A stretch of DNA of 64,000 bases from Oegoconia quadripuncta (GCA_949316235.1 OX438760.1:3536501-3600500); one strand, 5' to 3'; shown: positions 11,368-22,682, counted from the first letter of the stretch. Numbers and translations are program-made. The notes: a model not told the origin generated them from the sequence alone.

Positions 11368-11529
11368 ATGTCCAAGTGGGGCTACACGGGCGACAACCGA
11401 TGCTTGTGCGGTGACACACAACTAACTATGGGGCATCTTCTATGCTGCCCTGCGCCCGATATTTGTACGCTACAGCGCCTCTACGAGGCCACAGACAATA
11501 TTCTACGCGAGACAGCATCAAGAATTTGA
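11368..11529 (+). pseudogene. LINE ORF C-terminal Cys/His segment (relic)
   Basis: The frame MSKWGYTGDNRCLCG...TMGHLLCCPAPD ends ETASRI and a stop. The W-G...C-x-C-G...T-M-x-H-L-L-x-C-P arrangement is the zinc-knuckle-like tail seen at the end of many insect LINE ORF2 proteins. Nothing upstream is intact, so it is a truncated copy. Confidence 0.45.
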
Positions 11530-11557
11530 TGTATTGTATTCACAGCCATAATATAAG

Positions 11558-12006
11558 GTCTAACAAAATTAACCCGACAAACTTTGGCAATTGCACGTAC
11601 ATGACAATAAAATAATAATATTCATTTTGTAAAACTAGCCTTAATAATTTTGTTTCCGAGTAAAAAAAATAAATGTAAGTGCATATGAAAATACAAATTA
11701 AACTTCATTTCGATTGTACCTTATTTTATCAATGAGAAAAAACAGGCAACGTTCATATGAAAGACGCCAAAGGGGGTGGCGGGGCACAGGGCGCAACCAA
11801 TCGCAGCAAGTCGCGGCGCGGCAAGCGCCGACGGCGACGAGCGGAGAGTGGTCGCCAGAGGCGTCTTCAAAGTTATCGCGGCACGTGTTTGTGTGTTGTG
11901 GTAAAGCGCGCGGCCATTATGGTCCAACTCACAAAATTTACATTTCTAAATTTTATTTTTTGAATACATACACTCTGCAACGTTTGTCGGGTTAATTTTG
12001 TTAGAC
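11558..12006. mobile_element. GC-rich segment bounded by 25-bp inverted repeats
   Basis: Terminal inverted repeats of gtctaacaaaattaacccga-caaac type (11558-11582 and 11982-12006) are perfect over 25 bases. They enclose a 400-bp interior whose centre (11760-11930) is strongly GC- and CpG-rich, unlike the surroundings. Frames of up to 93 residues across the GC-rich part are Arg-rich and low-complexity, so I do not call them genes. It looks like a non-autonomous DNA element that carries or captured a CpG-rich sequence. Confidence 0.6.
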
Positions 12007-12130
12007 ATATCAACATGCAAAATGTTGAAGTACAAACTTTCTTGGATATTGTTTATAGTTTAAGTAAATTCCCGCCAATAAAAATGTGTACCGCATTATA
12101 TTTTTGTTTTATTTCCTGATGAACATCTAT

Positions 12131-12413
12131 GCTAGATGGCCACCGATTTGGGAGGTCCGGGTTCGATTCCAGGCAGGCCATGTAACAATGACTTTTTAAA
12201 TTTAACTTAATTACTTATGTGCCTTTATCCGACTGCTCTTAAATGGTGAAAAAAACATCGTAAGGAAACCTGCATACCTGAGAAATAAAAAATCAAAGGC
12301 ATGTAAAGTCCCCAACAGGCATTGGGCCAGCGTAGTGGACTATGGCCCAAACCCCTTGATATACGAGGGAAGGCCTATATCCCTGCAGTAGGATGTTTAC
12401 AGGCTGATGATGA
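12131..12413 (+). repeat. tRNA-derived SINE, family C
   Basis: A head with B box gggttcgattcc is followed by a body with gcctttatccgactgctctt, ccccaacaggcattgggcca and the 3' part ggcctatatccctgcagtag, ending in gatgatgatga. Reverse copies lie at 14309, 46960 and 63818. Confidence 0.75.
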
Positions 12414-12777
12414 TGAAACATCTAGGTACTGCCTGCAAAAACGCTGAATCGGGAATACTGTCGCGATTCTGTTATTTAATTTCGGTTTTGACTTTTTTAT
12501 TAATATGATGCAAACATTTGTCTAACTTACTAGCAGCATGGGCATGTGAATCTGTAAAAATTTTGAATTCCTAGGAAACGCCTCAGCTGTTCTACCGTCT
12601 TCTGTTTGAAAAATCCACGATAGCTTTAACTTACTAGTCTAACAATTCCATTCTTGTGTACTGACCGTAAATCCCAAAAACTATATCGTCCTGACTAAAA
12701 ACATATTTAGAAAAGTTAATGGTTATTTTCTTCGAATCTTTGGAATTTTGTTTCAAATTTTTTTTCTATGCTCGACG
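12414..12777. other. Intergenic, nothing recognised
   Basis: No ORF, RNA or clear repeat. 'gcaaaaacgctgaatc' resembles gcaagaacgctgaatc at 32820, perhaps an old dispersed repeat. Confidence 0.4.
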
Positions 12778-12905
12778 GATAATCGCCTAACCTCAATCAC
12801 ACCTGATCTTAAATGAAGATTAAGCCGAAGTTGGAAATCCCGTGTTATTTGAGGAACTGCCAAGCTTATCTCTGACAACCGGAACACAACAATACTTGTA
12901 GTATA
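12778..12905 (-). repeat. SINE family B fragment
   Basis: In reverse orientation it shows cctcaatcacacctgat, aatgaagattaagccgaag and gacaaccggaacacaacaat, all characteristic of the 3' half of SINE B. Confidence 0.65.
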
Positions 12906-13037
12906 TTGATAACCTTGCCTTATTTCGGTGTTTAACCGTAGCCACAGATTACCAATAAGTTACTAAAGTAACCGTAGCGTAATGGTTTACTGCAACATAA
13001 ACGCATATCGCTTAGTCAGCGCCGATGCCAATATTAT

Positions 13038-13137
13038 ATATACGCTTGTTCATAATTAAAGGGCCTTGTTCGTGCAACATCTCAATAGAGTTGTCTAAGT
13101 CTTATTTACGGAACCCTCCGTCCTCGACCAACCACCA
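13038..13137. repeat. Dispersed repeat, copy 2
   Basis: This is the partner of 349-448 (tatacgcttgt, aattaaagggccttgttcgt, cctcgacc). It is followed by a piece of SINE B (gctgcttggcggcagactta, agttggccaggcggac). Confidence 0.5.
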
Positions 13138-13333
13138 TCTTTAATACCACATACTATTAACTTTGCTGCTTGGCGGCAGACTTAGATAATGTAGATAGTT
13201 GGCCAGGCGGACTTCGTAAACCATATCTTGTTTATATTGTGACACGTATATAGGCGGTTATGTTCCTATGTGAATGCTCTGACTCGCTTGCTATAGTAAT
13301 GTTATTGATGACATTGATGACAAAATAAGAAGT

Positions 13334-13657
13334 CTACATCCGCTGTACCATCCAACCGCTGTACCACGGCATAACCTTTAAGCACTGCGTAATCATAAAG
13401 CGCTGGAAAGTTTGCGCTGCATTATATAGACCGAAGGAAGGAAGGAAATTTAGGAAGGTAAGGAAGGTTATTGCTGTCTTTTCCACATCAGCAGGCTCTA
13501 CTTGTATGTTATGATAAGCTCTGTTTAGAGCCAATGGAGTTGAGTTTAAAATAATTGAACCGCCAACCAGAGGGTCCACTCTCCATCTCCGGGGTGTATC
13601 ATCAGATTTTACCCAACGGACCGACCTGGTGGTAAACTCTATGAAACAAAAAAACAA
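13334..13657 (-). pseudogene. Ty3/Gypsy-type reverse transcriptase relic
   Basis: The minus-strand frame contains RAYHNIQVEPADVEKTAI, then a decayed stretch, then SFGLYNAAQTFQRF. These correspond to the Gypsy RT blocks normally reading RAYHQIP...KTAF and MPFGL-NAPATFQR. The catalytic YxDD is not present and the region between the blocks holds an aagg-rich slippage insertion, so it is broken. No LTRs are visible nearby. Confidence 0.65.
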
Positions 13658-13772
13658 TCAACAAAATTAACGAAAATATGGGTAAAGAGGAGACCAATTG
13701 GAAGCATGTCCTATATAAAAAAGGATTTTCCAAATTGGTTTGAGTGATGAATGATGGAGTTCTTTTTTTTTA

Positions 13773-14043
13773 TCCACAACGGGTTAGCACTTGACCTCAA
13801 TCACCTGATGTTAAGTGAAGATGAGGCCGAAGGTGGTAGCGTATTGACCCGGAAACCCCAACTTATTTGGGGGACTGGCTATCTTATTTCTGACAACCGG
13901 AACACAACAATGCTATTAACATTGCTGTTTGGCAGCAGATTTAGATAAAATGGTGGTAGCTAGCCAGGCGGACATTTAATATGCCCTACCACCAACCGAA
14001 ACGTCAACCCGATGTTGTTTACATTGAGCTAAGGAGACGGCGG
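13773..14043 (-). repeat. tRNA-derived SINE, family B (nearly complete)
   Basis: A reverse copy running from acaacgggttagcacttgac through gacaaccggaacacaacaat and gctagccaggcggac to the tRNA-like head ttgtttacattgagctaa-ggag-gcgg. The middle of the head has diverged. Confidence 0.7.
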
Positions 14044-14308
14044 AGTTCCGAGGTAACAAATTGTCTCTGATCTTCTCCATCACATCCACTTCACGAATGC
14101 AAATTCTTGATTCGTTGGTATAAATATAAAAATCGCTATATGTATGCCTGTAATATGTGAGGAGTTCCATCAATTCTCCGAACAGGATTATGATGAACAT
14201 GAGACCACTCTGGATGGAGGTATGTCCTATTAAATGTAAAAGAATTTTCCGACTCGGTTTGTAAATGACGTGTTTTATACTGATGGACAAATTAATGGAT
14301 GGATTAAT

Positions 14309-14545
14309 ACGAGGGAAGGTCTATATCCCTGCAGTGGGATGTTTACGGGCTGATAATATATCAATCCGCGTATGGGCCATAGTCAGCCACGCCGGTTCAA
14401 CGCGGGTTGGGGACTTCACATGCCTTTGAATTTTTATTTCCGAGGCATGCAGGTTTCCTCAGGATGTTTTCCATCACCGTTTAAGAACAGTCGAATAAAT
14501 GCACATAATTAATTAAATTAAATTTAAAAAGTCATTGCTTTATGG
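14309..14545 (-). repeat. SINE family C
   Basis: The reverse copy carries ggtctatatccctgcagtgg, ggggacttcacatgcctttg and aggcatgcaggtttcctca. The tRNA-like head is missing or decayed at the right end (gtcattgctttatggccg). Confidence 0.7.
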
Positions 14546-14717
14546 CCGATTTGATAACCTCCTCCTTTTTTGAGGTCGGTTAAAAAGCAGTAGGAATTAG
14601 AATTTTGCTGATGTTGATGGTTTAAAAAAGATGAAACAGTATACTTTTGATAATCATTTCTATTTACCTATTCCAGCTACTCGCAACACTGGCTAGTGCC
14701 TGTTGTATTCGACAAAA

Positions 14718-15015
14718 ACCGGCCAAGTGCGTGTCGGGCCACGCACAGTGTAGCTTATCCAATCCCCCTTCCTTAAAAATTCTTAAAAATAAAAGAAAAT
14801 TCACCTTCATTTTACATGTAGGGGAAGTAAGTAGGTACCTTAAAAAATTATTTTTCAAGATTTTAATTTACAACTTTGTCGACGTGATTAATTTGTATCC
14901 CATGTCAAATTACAGCTTTCTATTACTAAGAGTCTCCGAGCTAAGCCTCGGACAGACAGACAGACGGATGGACATGGTGAAACTAACTATTCCTATTTGA
15001 CTACGGAACCCTAAA
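14718..15015 (+). repeat. Dispersed lepidopteran repeat ('ggccaagtgcg' type)
   Basis: It begins accggccaagtgcgtgtcgg and ends actacggaaccctaaaa, with gacagacagacagacgga before the end. I recognise this layout as an abundant interspersed repeat of moth genomes, but I cannot assign its transposon class. The ORF across it is not a gene. Confidence 0.55.
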
Positions 15016-15421
15016 AGGTAGTATTAAATATATTATTATTTGATGAAATAATTTAATTTGAATTAGTGTGCCCGCTAGCGTTGCCAGACGTCCCGTATTT
15101 CCCGGGACGTATTTTAGGCATAATTTCAAATGTCCCGCCGGGACAGGCTCTGTCCCGTATTTCAACCATGATCGTACTAGTTGTCAACTACTTAAACTCC
15201 AACCTTATTAAAAGTGAACTGATGATTGTTTTTAATTACGATTTTAATTGTATAGACTTTTATAAATACATAAAAAATCACAAAGATTTGTTAAACGCTT
15301 CGCGTTCTTCTATTAAATATAAGAAATAAAGATAAAATATTGAAATAAATTAGTAAAATCAACCTTTTTTATTTGTCCCGGCAAAAAATGTCAACCCGTA
15401 TTTTTTCACCATTTTGAGCAT

Positions 15422-15604
15422 TTGCCCGCCCACGAGTGACTTTTTGTAGACCGATAATCGGGCCGATTTTTTCGTCAATACTTTTATCACCGATATTGTG
15501 ACCGATTTTTTGTAGGACGTGGGCGTTGAGACATTGTAATCTATACATTCCAATTTTCTCCTGCAAAGAAATCGGTCACTGTTTATCGGTTGTGGGCGGG
15601 CAGC
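15422..15604. mobile_element. MITE family M4, copy 1
   Basis: Terminal inverted repeats gcccgcccac/gtgggcgggc enclose a core with repeated 'cgat...tcgg' motifs (accgataatcgggccgat, atcaccgatattgtgaccga). A second copy in inverse orientation lies at 55495-55667 in an intron of the tRNA synthetase gene. Just upstream (15070-15170) is another repeat start, gttgccagacgtcccgtatt. Confidence 0.65.
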
Positions 15605-16451
15605 CTTATGCAGGACTGTGAAGGTTTATTTTTTTTCTGACTGTACATACGTCTGATATTTTTTTGATATACTAATATCATATAAGTGGATCAGTAGATA
15701 AAATTGAAAACCCTGATTGCCGCATGTGGTCATTCGAGGGCAGCGCAGCGTCGCCAATTTGTGGGGAATACCCAAACCAATTGGGTAATCTATGAGGAGA
15801 TTATGAATGCGGGGGGATATTAGAATTTTACCCTTAAACAATAATTCTATGTCCCTAATTAATAAGTCTATTAGATCATTCTTTCAAATTAATAGATTTT
15901 AGAGTTCATTTTATAGGTTCAAACAAAATCTTGGATTCAGTAACCGTTTTTATACAAACGGTAATCAATCAATCAATCAATCAAATACGCTTTATTGTTT
16001 AAATAAGGAAGGTAGATTTAAGTATCTTATAGAAACTATAAAATAAATTAGGTAATCGAGCATATGCAAAAAATGTAATTCGTAGGGCCTACTTTGTGTT
16101 AATTAAATAAGTTTGAATTTATAAGCTACTGGTGGGATTATTTCGTCACAATTGTGTATTTTCACACATAAAAGAAAAATGACAAAACAATTTTATGAAA
16201 TAAAATAAAAATTTAACACATTGATACATTCAGGAGAACCAGAACCTACCATATTTAATGTTAATTACTAAAACATTACCCTTCTTCCTTGGGCAGTCGG
16301 GTAAAGATACAGAAAGATGGTATAATTCTTTATGTGGGCGATTACAGTTTGTTAGAAACTTGTTTACTATGGTTTACCCTAATGTTTTTTCTGTTTCTTG
16401 ATTTTATCTCAAAAATTTGTTTTTATTTGACGTCCGATTGATTTAATGAAT
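15605..16451. other. Intergenic, nothing recognised except microsatellite
   Basis: An (aatc)n microsatellite is at 15962-15983. Otherwise AT-rich sequence without recognisable genes. Confidence 0.45.
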
Positions 16452-16640
16452 AGGTATCCATGTCTGCGAAACCAATAGTTGCTGGTTCTAATCCCGCGAG
16501 GGGTAAATGTTTGTGTGATGAATATAAACATTTATTCCCGAGTCATGGATGTTTATATAAATATGCCTTTATGTTTGGGACTAGATGATAAGTGTCCAAA
16601 ATATTTATTAATTTTTTAGTCCGGCTCATCTACTCTTCAA
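16452..16640 (+). repeat. tRNA-related SINE, family A2
   Basis: The segment contains cgaaaccaatagttgctggt-tctaatcccgcgaggggta, then gtgtgatgaatataaac and tcatggatgttta. It has the B-box position and body order of family A with a different head. Confidence 0.65.
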
Positions 16641-16953
16641 ATTAGGAAGGGATTTTTGGGCAAAGGTTTTGGGGGAGTTTAGAATACTACCGTTGGCAAC
16701 ACTGCGCTGCTAAATTGCCATTCGGGGAGTTCCCGACCGATTTAAATTTATTATGGTCTCAACATAAATAGAATTGGTACGAGGTACACCAAATCACACA
16801 CAATTCGTCTTTCTATCTGTCGAGTAACGCTATGTTTTGTGACCAATAAAAGTTGGATTTGTTAATATTTTGGCACAGAATTAATATAGTACTGTTTTGG
16901 CATTGTAACTGACACAGAACATTTTTTTGGCAACAGGTAAGTGGGTGAATATA

Positions 16954-17216
16954 CACCCTGTAACGGTTAAGTGTAGTCATATTTTAAGGGCTTGTTCTAC
17001 CCATCAATACGAACAACTTTTACTATGGGGGCAACTTCGAAATCGCGAAAAAAAAATGAGCTGTTCCATAGAAAATTTCAATAACCTCCCGATGCAATGT
17101 ATGAAACAGCTGATTTTTTTTTCGCGATTTCGAAGTTGCCCCCATAGTAAAAGTTGTTCGTATTGATGGGTAGAACAAGCCCTTAAAATATGACTACACT
17201 TAACCGTTACACCCTG
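16954..17216. mobile_element. Long-hairpin fold-back MITE, family F2, copy 2
   Basis: The same 263-bp near-perfect palindrome as 9926-10188, in opposite orientation: the loop reads as the reverse complement. The right end is normal (caccctg-TATA). At the left end the terminal heptamer also reads caccctg, where cagggtg is expected, so it appears flipped relative to copy 1. Confidence 0.9.
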
Positions 17217-17221
17217 TATAC

Positions 17222-17717
17222 TTTTTGCGTAGTAGAAAGAGTAAGTTTCTGCACTCGATTCTGTGGAACGACGTGCCATGAGACTTATAGGTGATAGTTC
17301 GATGACTGCTAAATTGCAGAGCCTTGAACACCGTCGCAAAGTCGCCTGTCTCTCAGTTTTTTACAGGATACATTTCGGGGAGTGTGCGTTGGAATTACAT
17401 AATCTTATTCCACCGTCACCCTTCCATCTTCGGACCACTAGGCGTGGGGAGGGATTCCACCCGTATATAGTTAATATACCGAACATTCGCACTAAGAAGT
17501 TCGATTCTTCATTCATCATCCGAACAGCCAAGGCATGGAACTCCCTTCCGGTGTCAGTCTTTCCTGAATCCTACAACCTTGGGATCTTCAAGAGCAGAGT
17601 GAATAGGCATTTACTGAGATCGCGTGCTTCATCTCCGACCACATCGTCACTTTCCATCAGGTGAGATTGTGGTCAAACGCGTATCCAGTCAATCATAAAA
17701 AAAAAAAAAAAAAAAAG
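17222..17717 (+). pseudogene. 5'-truncated LINE ORF2 C-terminus with poly(A)
   Basis: The open frame 17263-17664 (MERRAMRLIGD...) continues LEHRRKVACLSVFYRIHFGE, FHLRTTRRGEGFHPY, TAKAWNSLP and FKSRVNRHLL. This is the common C-terminal block of Jockey/R1-like LINE polyproteins after the RT domain. A run of about 18 A ends the copy at 17717. Relatives are at 45772-46040 (minus) and 61136-61260 (minus). Confidence 0.8.
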
Positions 17718-17924
17718 TTATAATATCCAAATTTCAGTGGGGACCAATGAAGAACCTTTAGCGAGTAAATCGCGTTCCGTAGCATGCCGTCTGGAAGATT
17801 GGTTTATTTTAGTTATTTCCACTATCATGTCCTACGGTCCCGAGGTTTATCTTGGACTGACCACAGAATAGGTAACAATACAATACAAATACTCTTTATT
17901 GCGCAAAATAATTGTGATTGCGCA

Positions 17925-18222
17925 AAAAGGTGACGTCCCGGGTGTCACGTCTGTTTTGCGGAACTGCTACCGAGGTGGAAGATACCTTAATGGCCGAGTG
18001 GCAGGTACGTTGGGACCACTCTTCGAAAGGGCGTCATCTATACTTGTTCTTTCCCAATATCACAGATGGATGAGGATTGATCATTGCGTATCTCAGTTTC
18101 TTACGGGTCACGGTAATTTCAAAGCAAAATTATTTAATAGCGACTTTCCACCTAATTATTTTTTTAAAAGAATTGAAATGAAAAATGAGAGTCTCAAACT
18201 TTGGCTTATAAATTTTGCGTAA
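17925..18222 (+). pseudogene. Retroelement C-terminal fragment (different LINE family)
   Basis: The frame contains HCVSQFLTGHGNFKAKLF. A Q-F/L-L-T-G-H-G-x-F motif is found downstream of the RT in many insect non-LTR retrotransposons. It is short and lacks any RT motif, so it is a relic just upstream of the asteroid-like gene. Confidence 0.5.
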
Positions 18223-18424
18223 TATTTTTATAATGATGCTGTTGATTCTGTATTATCAATAAAGAAAAAAAAAATACTCATTTATTTCTGCTAAAACTGC
18301 TGAGTCGCTGAGAGAAACTTTTTATCATAGTTTCATGTTAACCTATTTTTCTTTGTTAATTACTTGTTAAATTAACTTCGAGGTGAATAAATACCTTTTA
18401 TTTATGATTTATTTTATTTTCCAG

Positions 18425-20145
18425 CTGGTGTTAAAATGAGGATTCCAAGATTTTCCTACTGTATTGCAGAGGAGTTAGAAGACCATATTTTAAAAGACAC
18501 AACAGTGGTTATTGATGCTCAGAACTATTTTTACAACATGTACCAGGAGAGTGGATTGCCTTACGTTTTCGGCTGTGAATGCGATGAATACGCAGAATAT
18601 TTGAAGAAACGATTGAATGTATTCAAAAGAAGTAATATCCAGTGCTACTTCATCTTCCATGGAGGTCATGAAAATTTCACTAAAAGACTAATGAAGTACC
18701 CTGAAATCGAGTGGAAGTTTGATTTGGACCAGGAAGATTTTATAGTATTGCCAATCTTCATGAGAGAAGTATACAAACAAGTGCTAACTGAAATGAACTT
18801 CGACTATGTGATCTGTGAGTTTGAACCTAAAAAAGAATGCATCGCTTTTGCTCAGAAATATAAATGCCCAGTCATAAGTCAAGACATTGAGTTTAGCTTC
18901 TCTGGAGTACCTTATATACCATACAAAAGTTTCATTACCACAAATGAAAGCAGCTTCATCAAATGCGGAATATTCTCTTTAGAGAATTTCCTGAACAAAT
19001 ACAATTTGACAAAAGAAAATCTTGCCACATTTATAGTATTATCGGATGAAACGATTTTTCCAAAACACAATTTCCATCAATTCATGAGTTATATAGGTAT
19101 CGGTGAACTAATACATAACCCAGAACGTCATAAACTCCTAATGTCATGGCTCAGTAACAATACCAAAGAGGTAGTTATGGAAAATGTTCGCCAATTCAAT
19201 CGTTTTGACGTCACAATGTTTGAGATAGAGCTGGAGAAAGCGGCGAATATGATTAATGGAGCCGAGGAAATAGGCATTCCCACGACATATTTGAAAAGTG
19301 GGATCGAAATTCAAGAAAACGACGCTCTTTGGTTTGAGAAAGGAGTCGCATTGCAGTATATTCCGATAGTGTATGTGAACCTGTATCGTCATGGTTGCAT
19401 ATTTGGATCGTGGGCGATACATGACAAAAATGCCAAAGAGCCCATGTTAACTTCCAAAGAAATAATCAAATATGCTTACAATTTAATGACAAACTTCAAA
19501 AAATCTAAAGTAACCGTGATGCGCAAACGAATTCCAGTCACAATATCTTCAAGAAATTCGTTTCCGCAGCCGACATACGAAGCCAACAGTTGCGTGTTCG
19601 AAAACGGATGGAAAAATATAAAATCCCTCGGTCTATTTCAACACTTTTTGACTAATTCTATAAATGGTTTCGATTTACAAGTGCTGGAAAACATTCCGAA
19701 AAATGCGCAACTACTTTTGACAGCTTTAATTTATTTTTCGCACGCGAAGAAAAGTAATAACGATAATTTGGTTTATGCCGTGCTTTTATCATACATTGTA
19801 CTAAGTGCAAACAACAAACACCGACCCACATTGGCAGAATTCTTTAAAGTGACCAAGCAGGAGACGAAGGAAATCTTTAGTGAAGAAATTATTCATCCTT
19901 TAGTGGAGTTCCAACATTGTTTGCACCACTTGAACTACTTGAATAAAATGTGTGGGAGCCCTTACTATCCGACAATATACAGTCAGACATACAACGCTAC
20001 TTTTGTGTATAAAATATTGTTTACGATCACCGAACAGAGAGATAGGAATGTTGGTAACTTGCTGGAGGAAATATTAAACGATGCTAGTGGGTTCACGCTT
20101 CTAAAAAGGCTTATTAAAAGTTATAAAAGTTGTGTTCCTTACTAA
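18425..20145 (+). CDS. Asteroid-like protein (FEN1/XPG nuclease superfamily), coding 18436-20145
   Basis: The 569-residue protein has the asteroid layout. An XPG-N-like start has VVIDAQNYFYNMY (Asp27 where the family has its first metal-binding Asp), then FHGG (74-77) where relatives usually have F-D-G-G. The XPG-I-like segment EFEPKKECIAFAQ then CPVISQDIEFSF (144-155) is followed by a long helical C-terminal region. Drosophila asteroid was linked genetically to EGF-receptor and Star signalling; its biochemical activity is unclear. The His in FHGG and the diverged acidic cluster suggest weak or no nuclease activity. A polypyrimidine acceptor (ttttattttccag, 18412-18424) lies 11 bases before the ATG, so a non-coding 5' exon probably exists upstream. 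AATAAA signals follow at 20555. The family call rests on overall pattern and is fairly secure. Confidence 0.8.
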
Positions 20146-20183
20146 CGACAGTATTCTAGTTAGACAGTCGATATTAGATTGGG

Positions 20184-20235
20184 TATTCGAAAGTTCCAAA
20201 CCAATGCGTTTTGTTCTTTTGAAACTTTTCGAATG
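20184..20235. other. Inverted repeat in the asteroid-like 3' UTR
   Basis: attcgaaagttccaaa pairs with gaaacttttcgaat across a loop of about 22 bases. It could form a stem in the transcript, or could be a tiny MITE relic. No function is implied. Confidence 0.5.
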
Positions 20236-20554
20236 TCGCCTGTTAACCATTTAGAATAGGTCTACTTACACAGATTTTTTTAAATCTCGTTTCTTTTTCA
20301 CAAAATATTCATAATTTGGTTTTTATCATCGTGTGTCGGACTGTGAACAATGATGCATCCTTTTGTATGATGTTAAGAAAATGTATGATAATGTTGATAA
20401 CTATATAACTTTTTTGTGATTTTTAAAAACATTATTGTAAATATTAGTGGTTATCTGTGATTATAATCTGTGACTGTTTGATGATTGGTACCTATAAGTA
20501 AGCGAAACATAATGTTTATTTTTTTATTTGATTCTATATATACTTAACACAAAA

Positions 20555-20560
20555 AATAAA
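20555..20560 (+). terminator. Candidate poly(A) signal for asteroid-like gene
   Basis: AATAAA lies 410 bases after the stop codon in an AT-rich 3' region with no earlier canonical hexamer that I can see. Confidence 0.4.
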
Positions 20561-20828
20561 AAAGCTGAAATCTATGGTAATTACATGTTTTTTTATGGGA
20601 AGGAATCGTAGCAATTGTCATTCCCAGCCGTCACCCCGGGGGACAGAGCTAGAGAAGACTACTGGGAATAATCCGTTTTTTTCAATAAGGTTCCGTTGAT
20701 GTACCTACAAAATCTTCCCTTTCAATAAAGATACTATAAAACAGAAATTAATTAAGACAGCAAAAATTATAAAACATCTCACAATAATGAAATAAATTGT
20801 AACTTTTATAGTATAAAAACCTGTTTTC

Positions 20829-20945
20829 AAAGAGCATTCGAGTTTCTTGCTTGTTCTTCTCTCAGGGGAAAGTTGCCTTGAACAAGCAGTAGGTTAAATG
20901 TAAAAACTGACTATTTTAAGTGTACCCCGTGTAATAAAGATTTAA
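20829..20945 (+). repeat. Old LINE 3' tail
   Basis: agagcattcgagtttcttgc, ttgttcttctctcagggg and aacaagcagtaggtt are a diverged version of the 3' UTR of the LINE at 33115-36229. Confidence 0.5.
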
Positions 20946-21030
20946 CTTTACTTCTAACTGACCTCCAAAAAGGAGGTGGACATTTTAAACTTAAAATAAG
21001 CATAAAACCTGTTCATTCATTTGACTGACA

Positions 21031-21218
21031 TTGGTGTCGATTCGGATGTACACCAACTAAACTAAACTAAACTAAACCACAGAATAATTAATAGTACTAC
21101 TAAACTAAAGCCAGTTTTAGAGTAGTACTATCTCTCTCTCCCTGGAACATTACGATCCGACACGGCACCACTCCAAAACTGGTTTTAGTTTAGTTGGTGT
21201 ACATCCGAATCGACACCT
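21031..21218. mobile_element. MITE family M5, copy 1
   Basis: The termini ttggtgtcgattcggatgta and the inverse tacatccgaatcgacacc run inward as caccaactaaactaaa, about 37 bases per arm. The interior has ctctctccctggaacattac. This copy has an internal taaac duplication (actaaactaaactaaacta), making it 40 bp longer than the copy at 32621-32766. Confidence 0.85.
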
Positions 21219-22682
21219 ATGATTGATTTTCGAGAGAGATGGCGGCGTGCAGCGCGCGCCCTAAATATTTGTAAGTACAGATAAAATGCGGTCGTATTAC
21301 CGAACAGGGATTATGAGATAGAAGTACCTATAATGTGAAACTGGTTTTAGTGTTGTGACTTTTGGTTGCCATCTCATACGGCACGGCCACCACCACCATC
21401 GGGAAATCTGACTTTATAGATAAACCTTTATTAAAATTATAGTCGATAATTTGTCGAATTTTGTCACAGGATATCAAAATTTGTTTTTAATAAATAATAT
21501 AAAATTTACAGATATTTACAACATAAATTATATATTTTAAGTTTTGTCTTTATGTTTTATAAACTTTTTATGTGTATGTAATTCTGATGACAATACTATT
21601 TTTGGTATCTTGGAGATGATCTGTTGATGGAGCCAGGAGGTGGATGGTGAAACCCTTCTGCGGCTACTAGTAAAGCCCACTGAGTTGGGGCTCTTATGAT
21701 TCGTTTTGACGAGTCTATATTACACTTAGTGTCGACGATCTGATGATGGAGCCAGGAGATGGAAATGTAGCGTAAAAATGCATGTAACTGGTAACTTGAT
21801 TGCTAGGGGGTACAAATCAAAATCACCAATACAACTCCAAACAAAGGGTGGTGCCTCAAACACTGAAAAATGTTGAGGTCACCTTTCAAAAATATCATTT
21901 ATCTTTTATTAGATTAACTAATGATATGTCCGCTGACCGAACTTACGTATTCAGAGAGAACACAACGACAGTGCGATTTAAAATACAACTAGCGCCATCT
22001 AGTGATTCGTTTGGGCAACTTTTTTCATACAGTTATCTGTAACACACATACGCAAACCGTATCAAACATCTTAACACCCTTATCATACACCGTTACGGCC
22101 TTTAAAATTATAGGAAGTTAAACGTGTATCCTTACTGGACTACCATTCGTTTTTCCTCGGGGGTTACACATTATACGAAGAAATAATTTACTTGTGTGGG
22201 GACACATGTACTTGTGTATTAATATACAAGTACTGTATAGATACAGTGTGACGTCAGCTGCACGGTGCACAACTCTAGATTACGCCTGACAGTTTTTTCC
22301 CACGCCCGCCGCGCTCTCTACACTCGCCCTGTGTTCCCGAATGTAATAAATCTGTGAATATCGATGATTAAGTAATAGAATTTATTAACCTGGATTATAT
22401 CTTTTATTTGGGTATCCTGTAGCCATCCAGTAGTGAATATAGTCAACGCACAACACTTGCATTGGAAAAACAATTATCCCGAACTAATTTGGCTAAAAGT
22501 GACTTCGTTCATTGAAAGGTATGGATGTAAAAGCGGTCTTATCGATTAGAGCGAACTCACCCAAAAAACTACACCAATAAAATATTTAGTTATGTATTTA
22601 ATAAATCTAAAATTAAAAGTAAATTTTTTTTTAAAACAAAGCTTTCATTTAAAAATACTTAACTAAAAAAAATAAAATAACA
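21219..22682. other. Intergenic; repeat relics only
   Basis: Two pieces containing gatgatggagccaggag (21630 and 21745) are related to a segment at 31015-31160, so this is a dispersed repeat. A CG-richer patch lies near 22300. The 80-residue frame at 21800-22042 has no recognisable motif. Confidence 0.4.

Noticed and set aside
11714..11995. Arg/Gly-rich ORFs (68-93 residues)
   Set aside because: The frames are open because the segment is CpG-rich. Overlapping frames on both strands and low complexity argue against coding.
13403..13657. Possible complete LTR retrotransposon around the RT relic
   Set aside because: I looked for long direct repeats, a primer-binding site and protease or integrase motifs within several kilobases and found none. 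Only two eroded RT blocks remain.
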